Below are positions 33,913 through 43,836 of a stretch of DNA of 64,000 nt, one piece after another. A model generated the notes under the pieces. It did not search any database, was not told the origin of the DNA, and saw only the letters and a list, made by a program, of their open reading frames with translations. This DNA is from Pedobacter zeae (GTDB lineage: Bacteria > Bacteroidota > Bacteroidia > Sphingobacteriales > Sphingobacteriaceae): NCBI RefSeq assembly GCF_014196715.1, contig NZ_JACIEF010000002.1, positions 806,001 through 870,000 on the forward strand. The letters are read 5' to 3'. Every line of letters begins with the position of its first letter. The first letter of the stretch is position 1. The position numbers and the translations under genes were made by a program.

Positions 33913-35160
33913 ATGATCTTACATAACAATATTAAGGAATTTCTTGGGCAGGAACTGACCCAGGCAAAAGAGGTTTGGATCGCCAGCGCCATGATCAGCA
34001 GGAATGGATTGAAATTTATCCAGGAACACATTCCTAAAATAGCCAAACAACATTATTTGATTGGAATTGATCTGAACACCGAGCCAGAAGTTTTTGTGCG
34101 GCTTTACGCCAATAGTGACCACAACGCAAGGGTTTACAAGTCTGCTTATACCTATCATCCCAAAGTATACCTGATTCTCGGGCTTGATGATTCGCTAAAA
34201 GCTATCATTGGTTCTTCCAATACCACTACATGGGGGTTGGAGAAAAATGTCGAAATGAATTTCCAGATATCTGATCAAGCAGAGTGCACAAAACTCTTGG
34301 ACTGGTTTAATGGTCTTTATGCCAAAGGCCATATCATCACGCCGGAGTTCATCGACTCCTACAGAGCCAGTTTTGTGAGGATGCGTTCGAAGGTTAAGGA
34401 GATCGATACCGAGGCTGCCTCGCTCAAGCTTGAACTTGCAGAGAACAGCGGTCAATTTTTTACCCACAACCAGCATCGAATTTTTAAGGAGATTTATCAT
34501 ACGGTTGAAAACGATGATTTAAAGGAGTTGAGAAAGGAAGTCAGGGCTAGGTTTCTGGAACTGCATTCCCGGATTTATCCTGCCTTTGTGAAGGAAGGAC
34601 TGGTCAACCTTCATGCCCATCACCAAAAGAAGGAGTGGGTGAGCCGGCACTTTTTTAACCGGTTCAGTGGCTTTTATATCAATGCCATGTGGCTGCATTA
34701 TGGTAAATCGGAGTCTGAATTGGCCGTTTACAATAATGGTGATCGGTCCATTAACAATCCATCGCGGTTCATTAATAACATCAGGATGCAGGTGATCATA
34801 CATGACCAGGATGTAGGTCTGTGGTTGATGTTGGGCAGGGGCGGCGCAAGTCTGATCGATCGCAAACACCTGAAAAACAAATTGGCTGACCTTGCTTTCA
34901 GGACTGTGTTTTTTGATGCCTTTAAAAATCTCGGCAAGGGCTACTGGATCAATGCCGGAGCACCGGTAGGTGAAGCAGATATTGTCACTGCCGACCAATT
35001 AGCTCAAATTGTGATGCAGAGCCGTGAAGATGCCTATTTTATTATCGGTCGGAACATCTATTACCTGGATAATGCCCTCTCAGACAAGCAAATTGCAACT
35101 ACAGTAATGGAAGCCTTTAAAAAACTTTACGTGCTTTACGAGCTAATCAGGCACGGGTAA
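33913..35160 (+). CDS. Phospholipase D-like (HKD) nuclease-family protein
   Basis: A 415-aa soluble protein. The N-terminal ~150 residues form a PLD-like half with an HxK motif, YHPKVYLILG, followed by AIIGSSNTTTWGLEKNVEMN (the conserved GSSN and N/E of the HKD active site). A single HKD copy implies a dimer, as in Nuc and BfiI. The C-terminal ~250 residues are unfamiliar and include a GRGGASLIDRKHL region. In accessory regions such proteins are often restriction or defence nucleases; that role is inference. Confidence 0.7.
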   Translation: MILHNNIKEFLGQELTQAKEVWIASAMISRNGLKFIQEHIPKIAKQHYLIGIDLNTEPEVFVRLYANSDHNARVYKSAYTYHPKVYLILGLDDSLKAIIGSSNTTTWGLEKNVEMNFQISDQAECTKLLDWFNGLYAKGHIITPEFIDSYRASFVRMRSKVKEIDTEAASLKLELAENSGQFFTHNQHRIFKEIYHTVENDDLKELRKEVRARFLELHSRIYPAFVKEGLVNLHAHHQKKEWVSRHFFNRFSGFYINAMWLHYGKSESELAVYNNGDRSINNPSRFINNIRMQVIIHDQDVGLWLMLGRGGASLIDRKHLKNKLADLAFRTVFFDAFKNLGKGYWINAGAPVGEADIVTADQLAQIVMQSREDAYFIIGRNIYYLDNALSDKQIATTVMEAFKKLYVLYELIRHG

Positions 35161-35277
35161 ATACGCTTAAATGCAAGAGTTTGGACTACTGCTAATTGAG
35201 TTATGGAGTCTAAACGAGCTATATTTTGATTTTGGCATATGCCTAAACCATCAGGTTCATCGATCAGCTATGAGCAT

Positions 35278-35421
35278 TTATCGGAAGATTACCAGTTCTA
35301 GCTCGTTTTTCCAGTTAATAAACGCTTCTGCAGTGTCGGTATAATCATGATTGACCCGACAAAATGAATCTTCGGCTATGATGAGATAAGCTGTTCTACC
35401 CTTAGATTTGATAATGCTCAT
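35278..35421 (-). CDS. Small protein downstream of the 360-aa accessory gene
   Basis: A 47-codon ORF, start MSIIKSKGRTAYLIIAEDSF and end ELELVIFR. It begins 12 bp after the stop of the upstream gene, and GGAGGG immediately precedes its ATG, a strong Shine-Dalgarno for this phylum. Compact alpha/beta content, no hydrophobic helix. Function unknown; translational pairing with the 360-aa gene is likely. Confidence 0.5.
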   Translation of the reverse strand: MSIIKSKGRTAYLIIAEDSFCRVNHDYTDTAEAFINWKNELELVIFR

Positions 35422-35433
35422 AACGCCCTCCAG

Positions 35434-36516
35434 TTACTTTAGCTTCAACTTTAAAACATCCGGATCTTTTTCAATGCTCCAGATATAAGTCGCTTCTGCA
35501 GTATTAAGTGTTTCCCAGACGATATGGTAGTTGCTTTCGCTTTGGATCAAAAAGAAAAACGAAAAGGGGTTTTGGGTAAACCTGAGCTTCATCACCTCAC
35601 AAGCGTGTTTACTGGACAAGAACCTGAGGTGTTTGTAGTGCTTGCTATTGGAGACCTTTAACTGGTCCTCCAAAAAAATCTTTTCATCATCGTAAAATGT
35701 ACCTGGTTTGAGTTTCTCATCGCCAAAAGCCTCGAAATATTCTTCCATCGTATAAAGGTTCCTATCTGGCACTGCGCTTATCGTTTTATTGTTAGTCTTT
35801 AGGAATTCAAATTTTACATTTTCGATCAGTTCCCTGTTGATTCGATCTATTTCCGGCGATTTTGCAGATTTGGATACAACTTCGCCGCCAGATAATTCGA
35901 TCGTGGCAGTGACCTCGATTTTTTTTGTTTTGAGGATATTTCCAAAGTAGTTCTTAATCGAATCATATTCTTCCCTGATATCCTCATTGATAATGGTGAA
36001 CCCGGTGGATTTGTTTTGTCCAGGGATGATCAGTTCAAATGATACGCCCCCTGCGATGAAACGCACATTTTTTAGTGCGATGGAAAATGTTTTGGTCAGC
36101 GTCTGTTTTTGTACTGGCCTCACAAATTCTGCAATCGCTGGGTGGTGCGTAGCCCTGTTTGTCGTGCTAATCCGATGAGTATAAATTGAGCTGGGCATTC
36201 CGCCTCTTAAGGTGTCCCAAAGGCCTCCGGTATCGACGCTTTTGAAAGATATGGTTTCCAGGGTGTTAAGGACAGCTGACAGCGCCTTCTGGTTACTTTC
36301 AAATTCCGTGTGTCCAATATGATACGATAATACCTCACAGAATATTTTGCGTTCAACCTCAGTATATTTTCTCACCCTTAAGATCCAGTATGCAGGGGAC
36401 TTGAAACCTTTTTGGGCAATATCGGCTATACCGATCTGTTCAAAGGTCAGTGGGCGGTCGGGGGTCAAGTAGGCTTTATCCTGGTTAAATAGTATTTTAA
36501 GTTCCTGTCCGTCCAT
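35434..36516 (-). CDS. Hypothetical 360-aa accessory protein
   Basis: A soluble 360-aa protein without signal peptide. The central region (about 150-215) alternates hydrophobic strands (FSIALKNVRFIAGGVSFEL), and the C-terminal third is helical ending KDPDVLKLKLK. It contains no motif I recognise. It is on the minus strand opposite the PLD-like gene and precedes a 47-aa ORF by 12 bp. Its place between two nuclease-like genes makes a defence-related role possible but unsupported by sequence. Confidence 0.6.
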   Translation of the reverse strand: MDGQELKILFNQDKAYLTPDRPLTFEQIGIADIAQKGFKSPAYWILRVRKYTEVERKIFCEVLSYHIGHTEFESNQKALSAVLNTLETISFKSVDTGGLWDTLRGGMPSSIYTHRISTTNRATHHPAIAEFVRPVQKQTLTKTFSIALKNVRFIAGGVSFELIIPGQNKSTGFTIINEDIREEYDSIKNYFGNILKTKKIEVTATIELSGGEVVSKSAKSPEIDRINRELIENVKFEFLKTNNKTISAVPDRNLYTMEEYFEAFGDEKLKPGTFYDDEKIFLEDQLKVSNSKHYKHLRFLSSKHACEVMKLRFTQNPFSFFFLIQSESNYHIVWETLNTAEATYIWSIEKDPDVLKLKLK

Positions 36517-36715
36517 TGTTTGGTTATTATTAGTAAGTTACCGGTTCTTAAATATATGAACTTTGTACGATAGATTGATTCGTTCAATAATTGATGTTCA
36601 ATAAATATTAACGTTCTTTGGGCGTATCCCTGGCTGACTAGTGTCTTGCGGTATAGGTTGATGCTATTGCGGGAGGATGCCGCTCGGGCCGCTCACGCAT
36701 TGTTAGCGGCTTAAA

Positions 36716-37860
36716 TTAAAACGGTAGTTCGTTGAGGGTAAAAATGAACTTTCCGGTATACCTAAAGTTATCCTTTAACCATTCAGCAGTAATTTTATTG
36801 CTCTTTTCATCGTTGTTAATATAGTCAATCAATTCCTCACTGGCATTGAACTGGACTTCGAGTACTGCCTGCTCGTTAATCATAAAATAAGGCCACCGGA
36901 AATCATCCTGCTGAACACGGAATTTCCCCTGTAACTCATACTTTAATTCGCTTATCAGGTCATCCTCGGCACCATTAACAACAATCTTTTTGGCATAGTA
37001 GTCTTCCCAGATTTCTTTCTCATAAAACCTTGGGATTCCATTTCCTACAAGATCGATATTGAGTTTATGTAGATTATTGAAATCTTCGATAACTTCTTCC
37101 AAAGCGGAAAGCTTAGCAAAGACAATCCTGCTATTGTGTTCTTTTTTATTAACGAGAAATCGGTTGACGTAATTAATCCTTTCGATCTCCTTTTCAGTGA
37201 AATCGTCATTGTTGCATTCCAGTTCAATGAATTTACCTACATCTGCAACCGTCAATAGATTTAGGTTGTAATAATATTTCCTGTCTTGCCTTCGCATGGG
37301 AAGGGATTCAAGTTCATAAGCCTGCGATTTAATCAGCGTAATGATACTTTCAAATATGGCCGAGTCCTGACCAATCTTTTTAACCTCGCCTTTTCCCTCA
37401 TATTCCCTGAAAGCAAAAACGGTTTTATTATATTCGAATTTCGCATCAAGCTCTTTATGGATTTTTTCGTCGCATCCCTTCAAGTCCGAAAACTTTTTGC
37501 CCTTCAACTGGTAATTCAATATTTCGGAATTCGACCAAAAAGTGAAAGGTACGGTATCAAGGTTCCATTTGGTGCCCTTTGCATTGCGTGTTAAAAAAAT
37601 CCAATCTTTGAAGGTGCTTTTTTGCAACTGATGATCAATGCGGTGTAGACCATTACAGTGTCTACTTCGTTTGCTTTGTACACCAGTAAATCCATTTCCC
37701 TTTGGATTGACTGCACATCGTCAATGTAAAATCTATTATGGATCACACTCCAATCGTGTTTTTCCAATACAGTTGCGACCTGATGTTCTAAAATAAAACC
37801 AGTTTTTTCCTTGATTTCCTCCGCAATGTTTATAAACGGAATTTCTATTGTCTTTTTCAA
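36716..37860 (-). pseudogene. PD-(D/E)XK-like nuclease gene interrupted by a frameshift
   Basis: The N-terminal 84 codons (37860 to about 37609) carry LEHQVATVLEKHDW, REMDLLVYK and ALIISCKK, the E...D...xCKK pattern of a PD-(D/E)XK/Mrr-like nuclease core. At a run of six A on the coding strand (about 37618-37623) the frame is lost and ends GFF-stop. One more A would restore ALIISCKKSTFKDWIFLTRN and continue for 300 residues to 36716. The second part has no ATG start at that point. Sequencing error, true mutation and slippage at the A run are all possible. Confidence 0.7.
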
Positions 37861-38551
37861 AATGGATAGTGTTAATTTATTCTTTAATGTAGTTAAATTT
37901 GTCTTGATATTTTAGCGAAAACATAACATAAAGTCTATGGAAAACTGATACTGTTTTTTGTTGTCTAAATGCTCTTTTATGATCGGATCGTCTAAATTGA
38001 ATCTTTTGGATAGACAGCTTCAGGTATTGGAAAAGCAGGGAAAACCACATCATTGATCTATTCCGGTTTTCTTTATTCGGACTGGTTGTCATTCCAGTGA
38101 AAAAAGCTACTTGTTAGATCCAAATTATTCTCGATTTTTTTTTGTTGTAACTAGTCTTTCTGACAAGATAACTAGCTCAATACTAATATAGAAATACGAA
38201 ATAATATATTTGATGTATGCCAACTTTTTGTGTTCAAAAATTGGCATGATAAGGGTACTTCTTAGCAGAATTGTTCAAATCTTTAAATGAAATTTTTTCG
38301 TTTTAAATCATCGATAATCGGTTCTATAATCATAAAGAAGCGTGAAGTGTGTTCTAACCAGTCATCATTGATCGTACTAACCGGAAAGATTGTTTTTAGA
38401 AACATCTTTCCGGTTTTTTGTTTTTAAGCCTTTTTAATCAAGCTAAAATCCAACGCTGAGGGAGCTTTGACAGCCCCTCAGTGTTGGAATAAATTTTAAT
38501 CAAATACCGGTATAGCGAAAAATACCTTAGGCTATACCTGCTGCGAACGAT
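37861..38551. other. Intergenic region with three hairpins, right edge of the accessory block
   Basis: 691 bp without a convincing gene. It contains a strong plus-strand terminator at 38379-38419 (stem AACCGGAAAGAT / ATCTTTCCGGTT, T tail), a 13-bp inverted repeat CCAACGCTGAGGG / CCCTCAGTGTTGG at 38450-38487 and an 8-bp one GGTATAGC / GCTATACC at 38509-38538. The last two follow the hydrolase stop on the minus strand and may end that transcript. The gene served by the first terminator is not visible; it may end a small RNA or a lost gene. Confidence 0.6.
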
Positions 38552-39370
38552 TTATGATTTAATAAAAGCTAAAATATCGTTGTTGATTGTTTCAGCTTCT
38601 GTGGTCGGCATTCCATGTGGAAAGCCCGGATAGGCTATTAATTTTCCGTTGCTTAACAAAGCGGCAGCCTTTGGAGCCTGAGTAAATGGTACAATCTGAT
38701 CATCTTCGCCATGCAGTACCAGCACGGGTACTGTAGCTGCTTTCAGATCTTCACTTAGGTCTGTTTCAGAGAAAGCTTTGATCCCTTCATAGTGCGCTTT
38801 TACTGAGCCACTCATTCCCTGGCGCCACCAGTTGTGTCTGAGGCCCTCTTCAATTGTTTTGCCCTCCCGGTTCCAGCCGTAGAAGGCGATCGGGAAATCG
38901 TAAAAATACTGTGCCCTTGTAAAGCCGGTTCCTTTACGGATTTCATCAAATACGGCTAAAGGTACGCCATCCGGGTTCTGCTCGTTTTGAATCATGAGCG
39001 GCGTAACGGCGCTGATGAGTACGGCTTTGGCCACGCGGTCTTTACCATACTTTGCTACATAGCGGATCACTTCTCCGCCACCTGTAGAATGCCCGATGTG
39101 GATTGCATCACGTAAATCTAAAGCTGCTACCAGCTCTGCTACATCTGCCGCATAGGTGTCAATGTTGTGGCCTTCTGAGGCTTGACCTGATCTTCCGTGG
39201 CCACGACGATCGTGGGCAATTACCCGGAAACCCTGATTTACGAAGAACATCATCTGGGCATCCCAGTCGTCACTTGATAAAGGCCATCCGTGATGAAAAA
39301 CAATGGGTTGTCCTGTTCCCCAGTCTTTGTAATAAATTTCAGTTCCGTCTTTAACTTTGATTGTACTCAT
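38552..39370 (-). CDS. Alpha/beta hydrolase, chloroperoxidase/arylesterase type
   Basis: A 272-aa alpha/beta hydrolase of the non-heme chloroperoxidase group. The oxyanion segment is HHGWPLSSDDWD and the nucleophile Ser is in HIGHSTGGGE. The catalytic Asp is in LVLHGEDDQIVPF and the His in GFPHGMPTTE. Natural activity of the group is ester hydrolysis; perhydrolase and halogenation activities are also reported. A near-consensus sigma-54 promoter lies 72-88 bp upstream, which ties it to the sigma-54 activators next door. Confidence 0.9.
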   Translation of the reverse strand: MSTIKVKDGTEIYYKDWGTGQPIVFHHGWPLSSDDWDAQMMFFVNQGFRVIAHDRRGHGRSGQASEGHNIDTYAADVAELVAALDLRDAIHIGHSTGGGEVIRYVAKYGKDRVAKAVLISAVTPLMIQNEQNPDGVPLAVFDEIRKGTGFTRAQYFYDFPIAFYGWNREGKTIEEGLRHNWWRQGMSGSVKAHYEGIKAFSETDLSEDLKAATVPVLVLHGEDDQIVPFTQAPKAAALLSNGKLIAYPGFPHGMPTTEAETINNDILAFIKS

Positions 39371-39441
39371 GGTTGATTTTAATTTTTTAAATGTGTTTTG
39401 ACAGGTGGTTTATACCTATAGGCACCCGTTTGCCAAACCAG

Positions 39442-39458
39442 ATGCAATAGGTGTGCCT
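39442..39458 (-). promoter_or_regulatory. Sigma-54 (-24/-12) promoter for the hydrolase gene
   Basis: Read on the minus strand: AGGCACACCTATTGCA, against consensus TGGCACGNNNNTTGCW. The GG and GC doublets have the required 12-bp register. The expected start is near 39432, leaving a 62-nt leader. Upstream, at 39521-39535, is ATTTCGTTAATTTAC, a relative of the motif found at 41879-41905. Confidence 0.75.
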
Positions 39459-39738
39459 TTGTTTTATTTATTTGTATTTCAGTTGTTTATGTTGTTTTTT
39501 AGGCTTAGGTTATTAACTGTATTTCGTTAATTTACTATGGCGCCCGTGTTGGTTGCCGGATTTACTTTATTTCGTTTATGTGAGCAGGCTAAGTCGTAAC
39601 CGGGATCAGCTGAAAAGAAATGTAACTAAATGTAAGTTTATGCCTGATCTGGACTGATCTGGCCACGAAAAATGCTGTTGCTTTAAAAGATGGCCAGTTG
39701 AGGGGTGAGGGGGAATCTGCAAAGAATTCCACCCGCAA

Positions 39739-41694
39739 TTATTTTACAAACTCGAATTTTATTCCGAGTTTCTTGATTTTAGAATTTAAGGTGGTGGATG
39801 GAATGTTAAGCATTTCTGCGGCGCCACCGGCCCCAAATATTTTGCCTTTGCAGAGCTTTAAGACATGCAGGATATGGTCCCTTTCCATCTCTTCCATGGT
39901 TTTAACTTTCGAGCCGCTATCATCAGCTAGAGCCGCCGCCGGATTGGTATCGGGATATGCAATTTCAGTGATAACATCACCATCGGTTAGCAGCATTGTC
40001 CTTTCGATCAGGTGTTCAAGTTCCCTAATGTTGCCCGGCCAGTTAAATGTTTGTAATGTTGCAAGTGCGGCCGGAGAAATAGAAGTTACTTTAGCGGACG
40101 ATTTTTTACCGTATTTCTCCAGGAAATGCAGCGTAAGTAAGGGAATGTCTTCTTTGCGGTGTCTTAATGCAGGAAGTTCAATCGGGAATACATTTAACCG
40201 GTAATAGAGGTCTAAACGGAAGCGCCCTTCGGCCACTTCTTTTTCCAGATTCCGGTTGGTAGCGGTGATAATCCTGACATCGACTTTTTTAGTTCCATTT
40301 CCTCCAAGGCGTTCAATCTCTTTTTCCTGCAGAACACGCAGTAGCTTTACCTGGGCCTCAAGGGGGAGTTCGCCGATTTCATCAAGAAAAATCGAGCCGC
40401 CATCTGCTTGTTCGAACTTGCCCATCCGTTTTTCATTGGCTCCGGTAAATGCACCCTTTTCATGTCCGAAAAGTTCCGATTCGATAAGTGTAAGTGGCAA
40501 TGCAGCACAGTTAACGGTGATAAATGATTTATTTTTTCTTGGCGAAAGCTTATGGATGGTATGTGCAATCCTTTCTTTTCCGGTGCCGCTTTCACCTAAA
40601 ATGAGCACCGAGGTATCATCCGGTGCAACGGTTTCAATTTTCTTGAGTGCGTTATGGAGTAAGGGACTATTACCGATAATGCCGTGAAAATCATTCACCG
40701 GTACCGGGCTGATTTTTTTTTGCACCGGTGGCGAGGCTAAGGCTGTAGTTTCGGCTGTTTTGTTCGTTGTGTCTTGCTTCGGAGCATACAGGGCTTTATC
40801 AATAAGCAGTTCAAATGCCTTGCAGAACTGGTTAATGATGCCGGTATGTACTTTGGAAAAAACATCGCTCAGCCGGCTAAAAAATACGATTTGAAATGTT
40901 TCTTCGCCTTTTGCGATCTCTGCTACCAGTGCAGATTCGAGCTTGTACCCATCAGAGAGGTGCTGTATCCAGCGGCTCTCCATTCGCAATCTGCGGAAAT
41001 CATATCCGTTAAAGATAGATTTTCCGTTTGTAGGTATCCTTGCAATATTCCACGTTTTAAAATCACGTGCAGAGGCACCGGTCTCTTTTAAAAGCTCATC
41101 ATTGCTAATTAGCCTGAAGCTTTCATTGGATTCCTTTAAAAGGGTGATATCTTTGGTGGTAGTATGGGGCACGGTCCGGCTTATCCAAAGAAAATCAAAA
41201 GGAATCAGCGGGTGGAGTAGCTTACTGAATTCCTGTAGTTTTGCACTTTTTGTTCCTTCATTCTCCAGGATGTGTTCAATTTGGATGTGTATGGAAGAAT
41301 CGGCATTTTGGTTATATTTAATGTTTTGCTCATGCCGGTAACGGGCAATGTCAAGCATCACCATCAGGTCTTTTTCCCGAAAGGGTTTTACCAGAAAACC
41401 ATAAGGCAGCGTAGCCTTCGCCGCTTCGAGTATACCCTGGTTGGTATTTGCTGAAATGTAGATGAAAGGAATACCCATTCCGGTAAGTTGAGCGGCCAGA
41501 TCGATCCCCGTCTTATCCCCCTGTAAAAAAATATCCAACAAAATCCAGGAGGGTTCTTTTGAGGCAATAAGTTCAAGGGCTTTGACTACAGAAGGGGCTA
41601 TGCCGCAGACTTTATAACCCGCTTTTTCCAGCATGATCCTCAAATCATTTGCTACAATAAATTCATCCTCAACAATTAAAATTTTCTGTTTCAT
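39739..41694 (-). CDS. Sigma-54-dependent response regulator (REC-AAA+-HTH), copy 1
   Basis: A 651-aa NtrC-type activator. REC domain at 1-120 with phospho-acceptor Asp54 (LLDIFLQGDKTG), a variable sensory-like middle (about 150-320), then the sigma-54 AAA+ domain (about 335-565): Walker A GESGTGKE, loop GAFTGA in [15 protein letters not shown], Walker [12 protein letters not shown]. The C-terminus ([20 protein letters not shown]) is the Fis-like DNA-binding helix-turn-helix. Close paralogue of the neighbour at 41911. The 216-bp upstream gap contains a dyad motif shared with 47890. Confidence 0.95.
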   Translation of the reverse strand: MKQKILIVEDEFIVANDLRIMLEKAGYKVCGIAPSVVKALELIASKEPSWILLDIFLQGDKTGIDLAAQLTGMGIPFIYISANTNQGILEAAKATLPYGFLVKPFREKDLMVMLDIARYRHEQNIKYNQNADSSIHIQIEHILENEGTKSAKLQEFSKLLHPLIPFDFLWISRTVPHTTTKDITLLKESNESFRLISNDELLKETGASARDFKTWNIARIPTNGKSIFNGYDFRRLRMESRWIQHLSDGYKLESALVAEIAKGEETFQIVFFSRLSDVFSKVHTGIINQFCKAFELLIDKALYAPKQDTTNKTAETTALASPPVQKKISPVPVNDFHGIIGNSPLLHNALKKIETVAPDDTSVLILGESGTGKERIAHTIHKLSPRKNKSFITVNCAALPLTLIESELFGHEKGAFTGANEKRMGKFEQADGGSIFLDEIGELPLEAQVKLLRVLQEKEIERLGGNGTKKVDVRIITATNRNLEKEVAEGRFRLDLYYRLNVFPIELPALRHRKEDIPLLTLHFLEKYGKKSSAKVTSISPAALATLQTFNWPGNIRELEHLIERTMLLTDGDVITEIAYPDTNPAAALADDSGSKVKTMEEMERDHILHVLKLCKGKIFGAGGAAEMLNIPSTTLNSKIKKLGIKFEFVK

Positions 41695-41878
41695 TTTTTA
41701 TCTAGGGCACAATTAACATCCGGGCTGTTTTCCGGGAGATCTTCCTTATTGTTGTTAAAACCTGCGAAATTTTATCAGTTGAAGGCAGATCCGGTACGGT
41801 TTCTATTCAATAAGAGTACCATTGGTTAACGGTTTGTAATTTAGGTGGTTAGCTTATAAGTATTTGCCTATATTCTAT

Positions 41879-41905
41879 GATATATCGTTAATTTACCAAA
41901 TAGCG
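41879..41905. promoter_or_regulatory. Candidate activator site upstream of regulator copy 1
   Basis: GATATATCGTTAATTTACC runs into AATTTACCAAATAGCG (41890-41905). The latter matches 15 of 16 positions with the reverse complement of 47890-47905, and the former matches 13 of 14 with 48030-48043. ATTT-N3-AAAT is a dyad core. Confidence 0.55.
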
Positions 41906-41910
41906 CGAAT

Positions 41911-43833
41911 TTAAGATTTTGTGATGCCCAGCTTTTTAATTTTCGAATTAAGCGTGGTAGCCGGGATTCCCAGCAGTTCAGCCGCTCCTCCGCTACCTGC
42001 CACTTTTCCTTTACAGAGTTCCAGTACCCTGATGATATGATCGCGTTCATTATCTTCAAAACTTTTAATTTCTGTCGAAATAGGAGTCTGCTCGCCTTTG
42101 GTTTCCAACGCCAGGTCTTCTACTGCCAACCGGCCATCTTTTGAAAGCAAGATACTGCGTAAGATGGTGTGCTCGAGTTCCCTGATGTTGCCCGGCCAGT
42201 TGTATTGCATTAATACGTTCAAAAAATTGGTTGGAATCTCCTGTACTGGCTTCCCTAGTTCTTTGGCGTGTTTGCTGACAAAGTGGGCGGCGAGTAAGGG
42301 GATGTCTACCTTTCGCTGTGCTAGCGGTGGCAGGTGGAGCGGAAAAACATTTAGCCGATAAAACAGGTCTAAGCGGAATTTACCCTTGGCGATTTCTTTT
42401 TCCAGATCCAGGTTGGTTGCTGCAATTATTCTCAGATCTACAGCGAGTGGCTGATTGCTGCCTATCCTTTCGATTTCTTTTTCCTGGAGTACCCGGAGCA
42501 GTTTCGACTGCAGATCAATAGGCATTTCGCCGATTTCATCCAGAAATATCGTTCCTCCGCTCGCCTCTTCAAATTTTCCGATCCGTGTTTCCAGCGCACC
42601 GGTAAAAGCGCCTTTTTCGTGCCCGAATAAGATCGATTCGATCAGCTCAAGTGGCAAAGCCGCACAATTAACCGCAATAAAAGGCTTTTGGCTTCTTCCG
42701 GATAGCCGGTGAAGGCTTTTGGCCACTTCTTCTTTTCCTGTTCCGCTTTCTCCGGTGATTAAAACTGAAGTATCTGTTGGGGCCACGATCTTGATTTTAT
42801 CCAAAAGGTTTAAAATTAAGGTGCTCTTGCCGATGATGTTGGCAAACACTTTTTCTTTTTCAGGATGTAAATTGGCGAAAGTAGTTTTAGGCTGTACTTC
42901 GTCAGCTTTTTTCATCTCCACCAAATGGATGAGTTTTTTCTCGAGTGTTGTGGAGAGAAAATTCAATAATTCCATATGCGAGGGTTGATAAAGGTGTGGG
43001 GTTCTGCTATAGAAAGAAAAGCTGATGTGATCGCCGTTTTCAAGATGGAATGTTTTAACGAGGTTGGAATGCAGGTGATAGGTGCTGGCCATCAGGTTTT
43101 TCATAGGAGCAAGCTGTTTTACATTTTCGAAGCGCTCGCCAGTGTATATTGCATCTGCAGTGGTTTCCGGAACAAGTTGATTTAACCGGTTATATTCTTT
43201 TCTCGTCAGTCCGCTGGTTTCTATAAATTCATCTGCTGTGAATAAATCATATTGATCGAAGTTTGTGCGGATTATTCCGATTTCGTTATAGCGTTTTCCA
43301 TCTGCAGCGATTCCCGATAGCGCTATAAAATCGAAGGGTATGTAAGGTTGAAATGCGCCGGCTATGGAAAGGATTTTTTTCTGCCAGGTGAGCGATTTTA
43401 ACGAGATATCGACAATGAAATCGTGCATGAACCTTTCGCTGCTCAGCTTCATGTTTTTGCTGTTTTCTTTGCGATAGTTAGCAATATCAATACTAAGCAG
43501 TATGTCTTTTTCCCGGTATGGTTTCACAATGAAGCCATAAGGGCAGGTAGACTTTGCTGCTTCGAAAACCTTTTCATTCGAATTGGCCGATACGTAGATA
43601 AAGGGGATTTCACTTTTCATCAGTTCCAGGGCCAGATCAATCCCTGTTAATCTTCCTTTCAGGTAGATATCTAAAAAAACAAGGTCTACCGGTTGGGATT
43701 GTAGCATGACCTGGGCATTTTTAAAGGAGTCGGCAATGCCCACCACCTGGTACCCGGCCTTTGACAGGATCATTTGCAGGTCGTGGGCTACAATAAATTC
43801 GTCCTCGACGATCAGGATTTTTTTTATCATCAT
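41911..43833 (-). CDS. Sigma-54-dependent response regulator (REC-AAA+-HTH), copy 2
   Basis: A 640-aa paralogue of the neighbouring regulator, same domain order. REC phospho-acceptor Asp55 is in [13 protein letters not shown]. The AAA+ domain has [23 protein letters not shown] and [14 protein letters not shown] segment [20 protein letters not shown]. It starts 3 bp after the stop of the sensor kinase at 43837, so kinase and regulator form a cognate pair by position. The conserved GAFTGA loop shows it can contact sigma-54. Confidence 0.95.
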   Translation of the reverse strand: MMIKKILIVEDEFIVAHDLQMILSKAGYQVVGIADSFKNAQVMLQSQPVDLVFLDIYLKGRLTGIDLALELMKSEIPFIYVSANSNEKVFEAAKSTCPYGFIVKPYREKDILLSIDIANYRKENSKNMKLSSERFMHDFIVDISLKSLTWQKKILSIAGAFQPYIPFDFIALSGIAADGKRYNEIGIIRTNFDQYDLFTADEFIETSGLTRKEYNRLNQLVPETTADAIYTGERFENVKQLAPMKNLMASTYHLHSNLVKTFHLENGDHISFSFYSRTPHLYQPSHMELLNFLSTTLEKKLIHLVEMKKADEVQPKTTFANLHPEKEKVFANIIGKSTLILNLLDKIKIVAPTDTSVLITGESGTGKEEVAKSLHRLSGRSQKPFIAVNCAALPLELIESILFGHEKGAFTGALETRIGKFEEASGGTIFLDEIGEMPIDLQSKLLRVLQEKEIERIGSNQPLAVDLRIIAATNLDLEKEIAKGKFRLDLFYRLNVFPLHLPPLAQRKVDIPLLAAHFVSKHAKELGKPVQEIPTNFLNVLMQYNWPGNIRELEHTILRSILLSKDGRLAVEDLALETKGEQTPISTEIKSFEDNERDHIIRVLELCKGKVAGSGGAAELLGIPATTLNSKIKKLGITKS

Positions 43834-43836
43834 TGT

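Noticed and set aside
34519..34998. 159-codon minus-strand open frame inside the PLD-like gene
   Set aside because: Antisense shadow; the plus-strand frame carries recognisable HKD motifs.
36688..36710. Hairpin GCCGCT/AGCGGC considered as integron attC site
   Set aside because: Lacks the conserved core sites and spacer pattern of attC; only a 6-bp stem and no integron integrase in the window.
37877..38092. 71-codon minus-strand open frame
   Set aside because: Composition resembles non-coding DNA (many Ser, Arg, Lys; no pattern), no ribosome-binding context and no partner gene.
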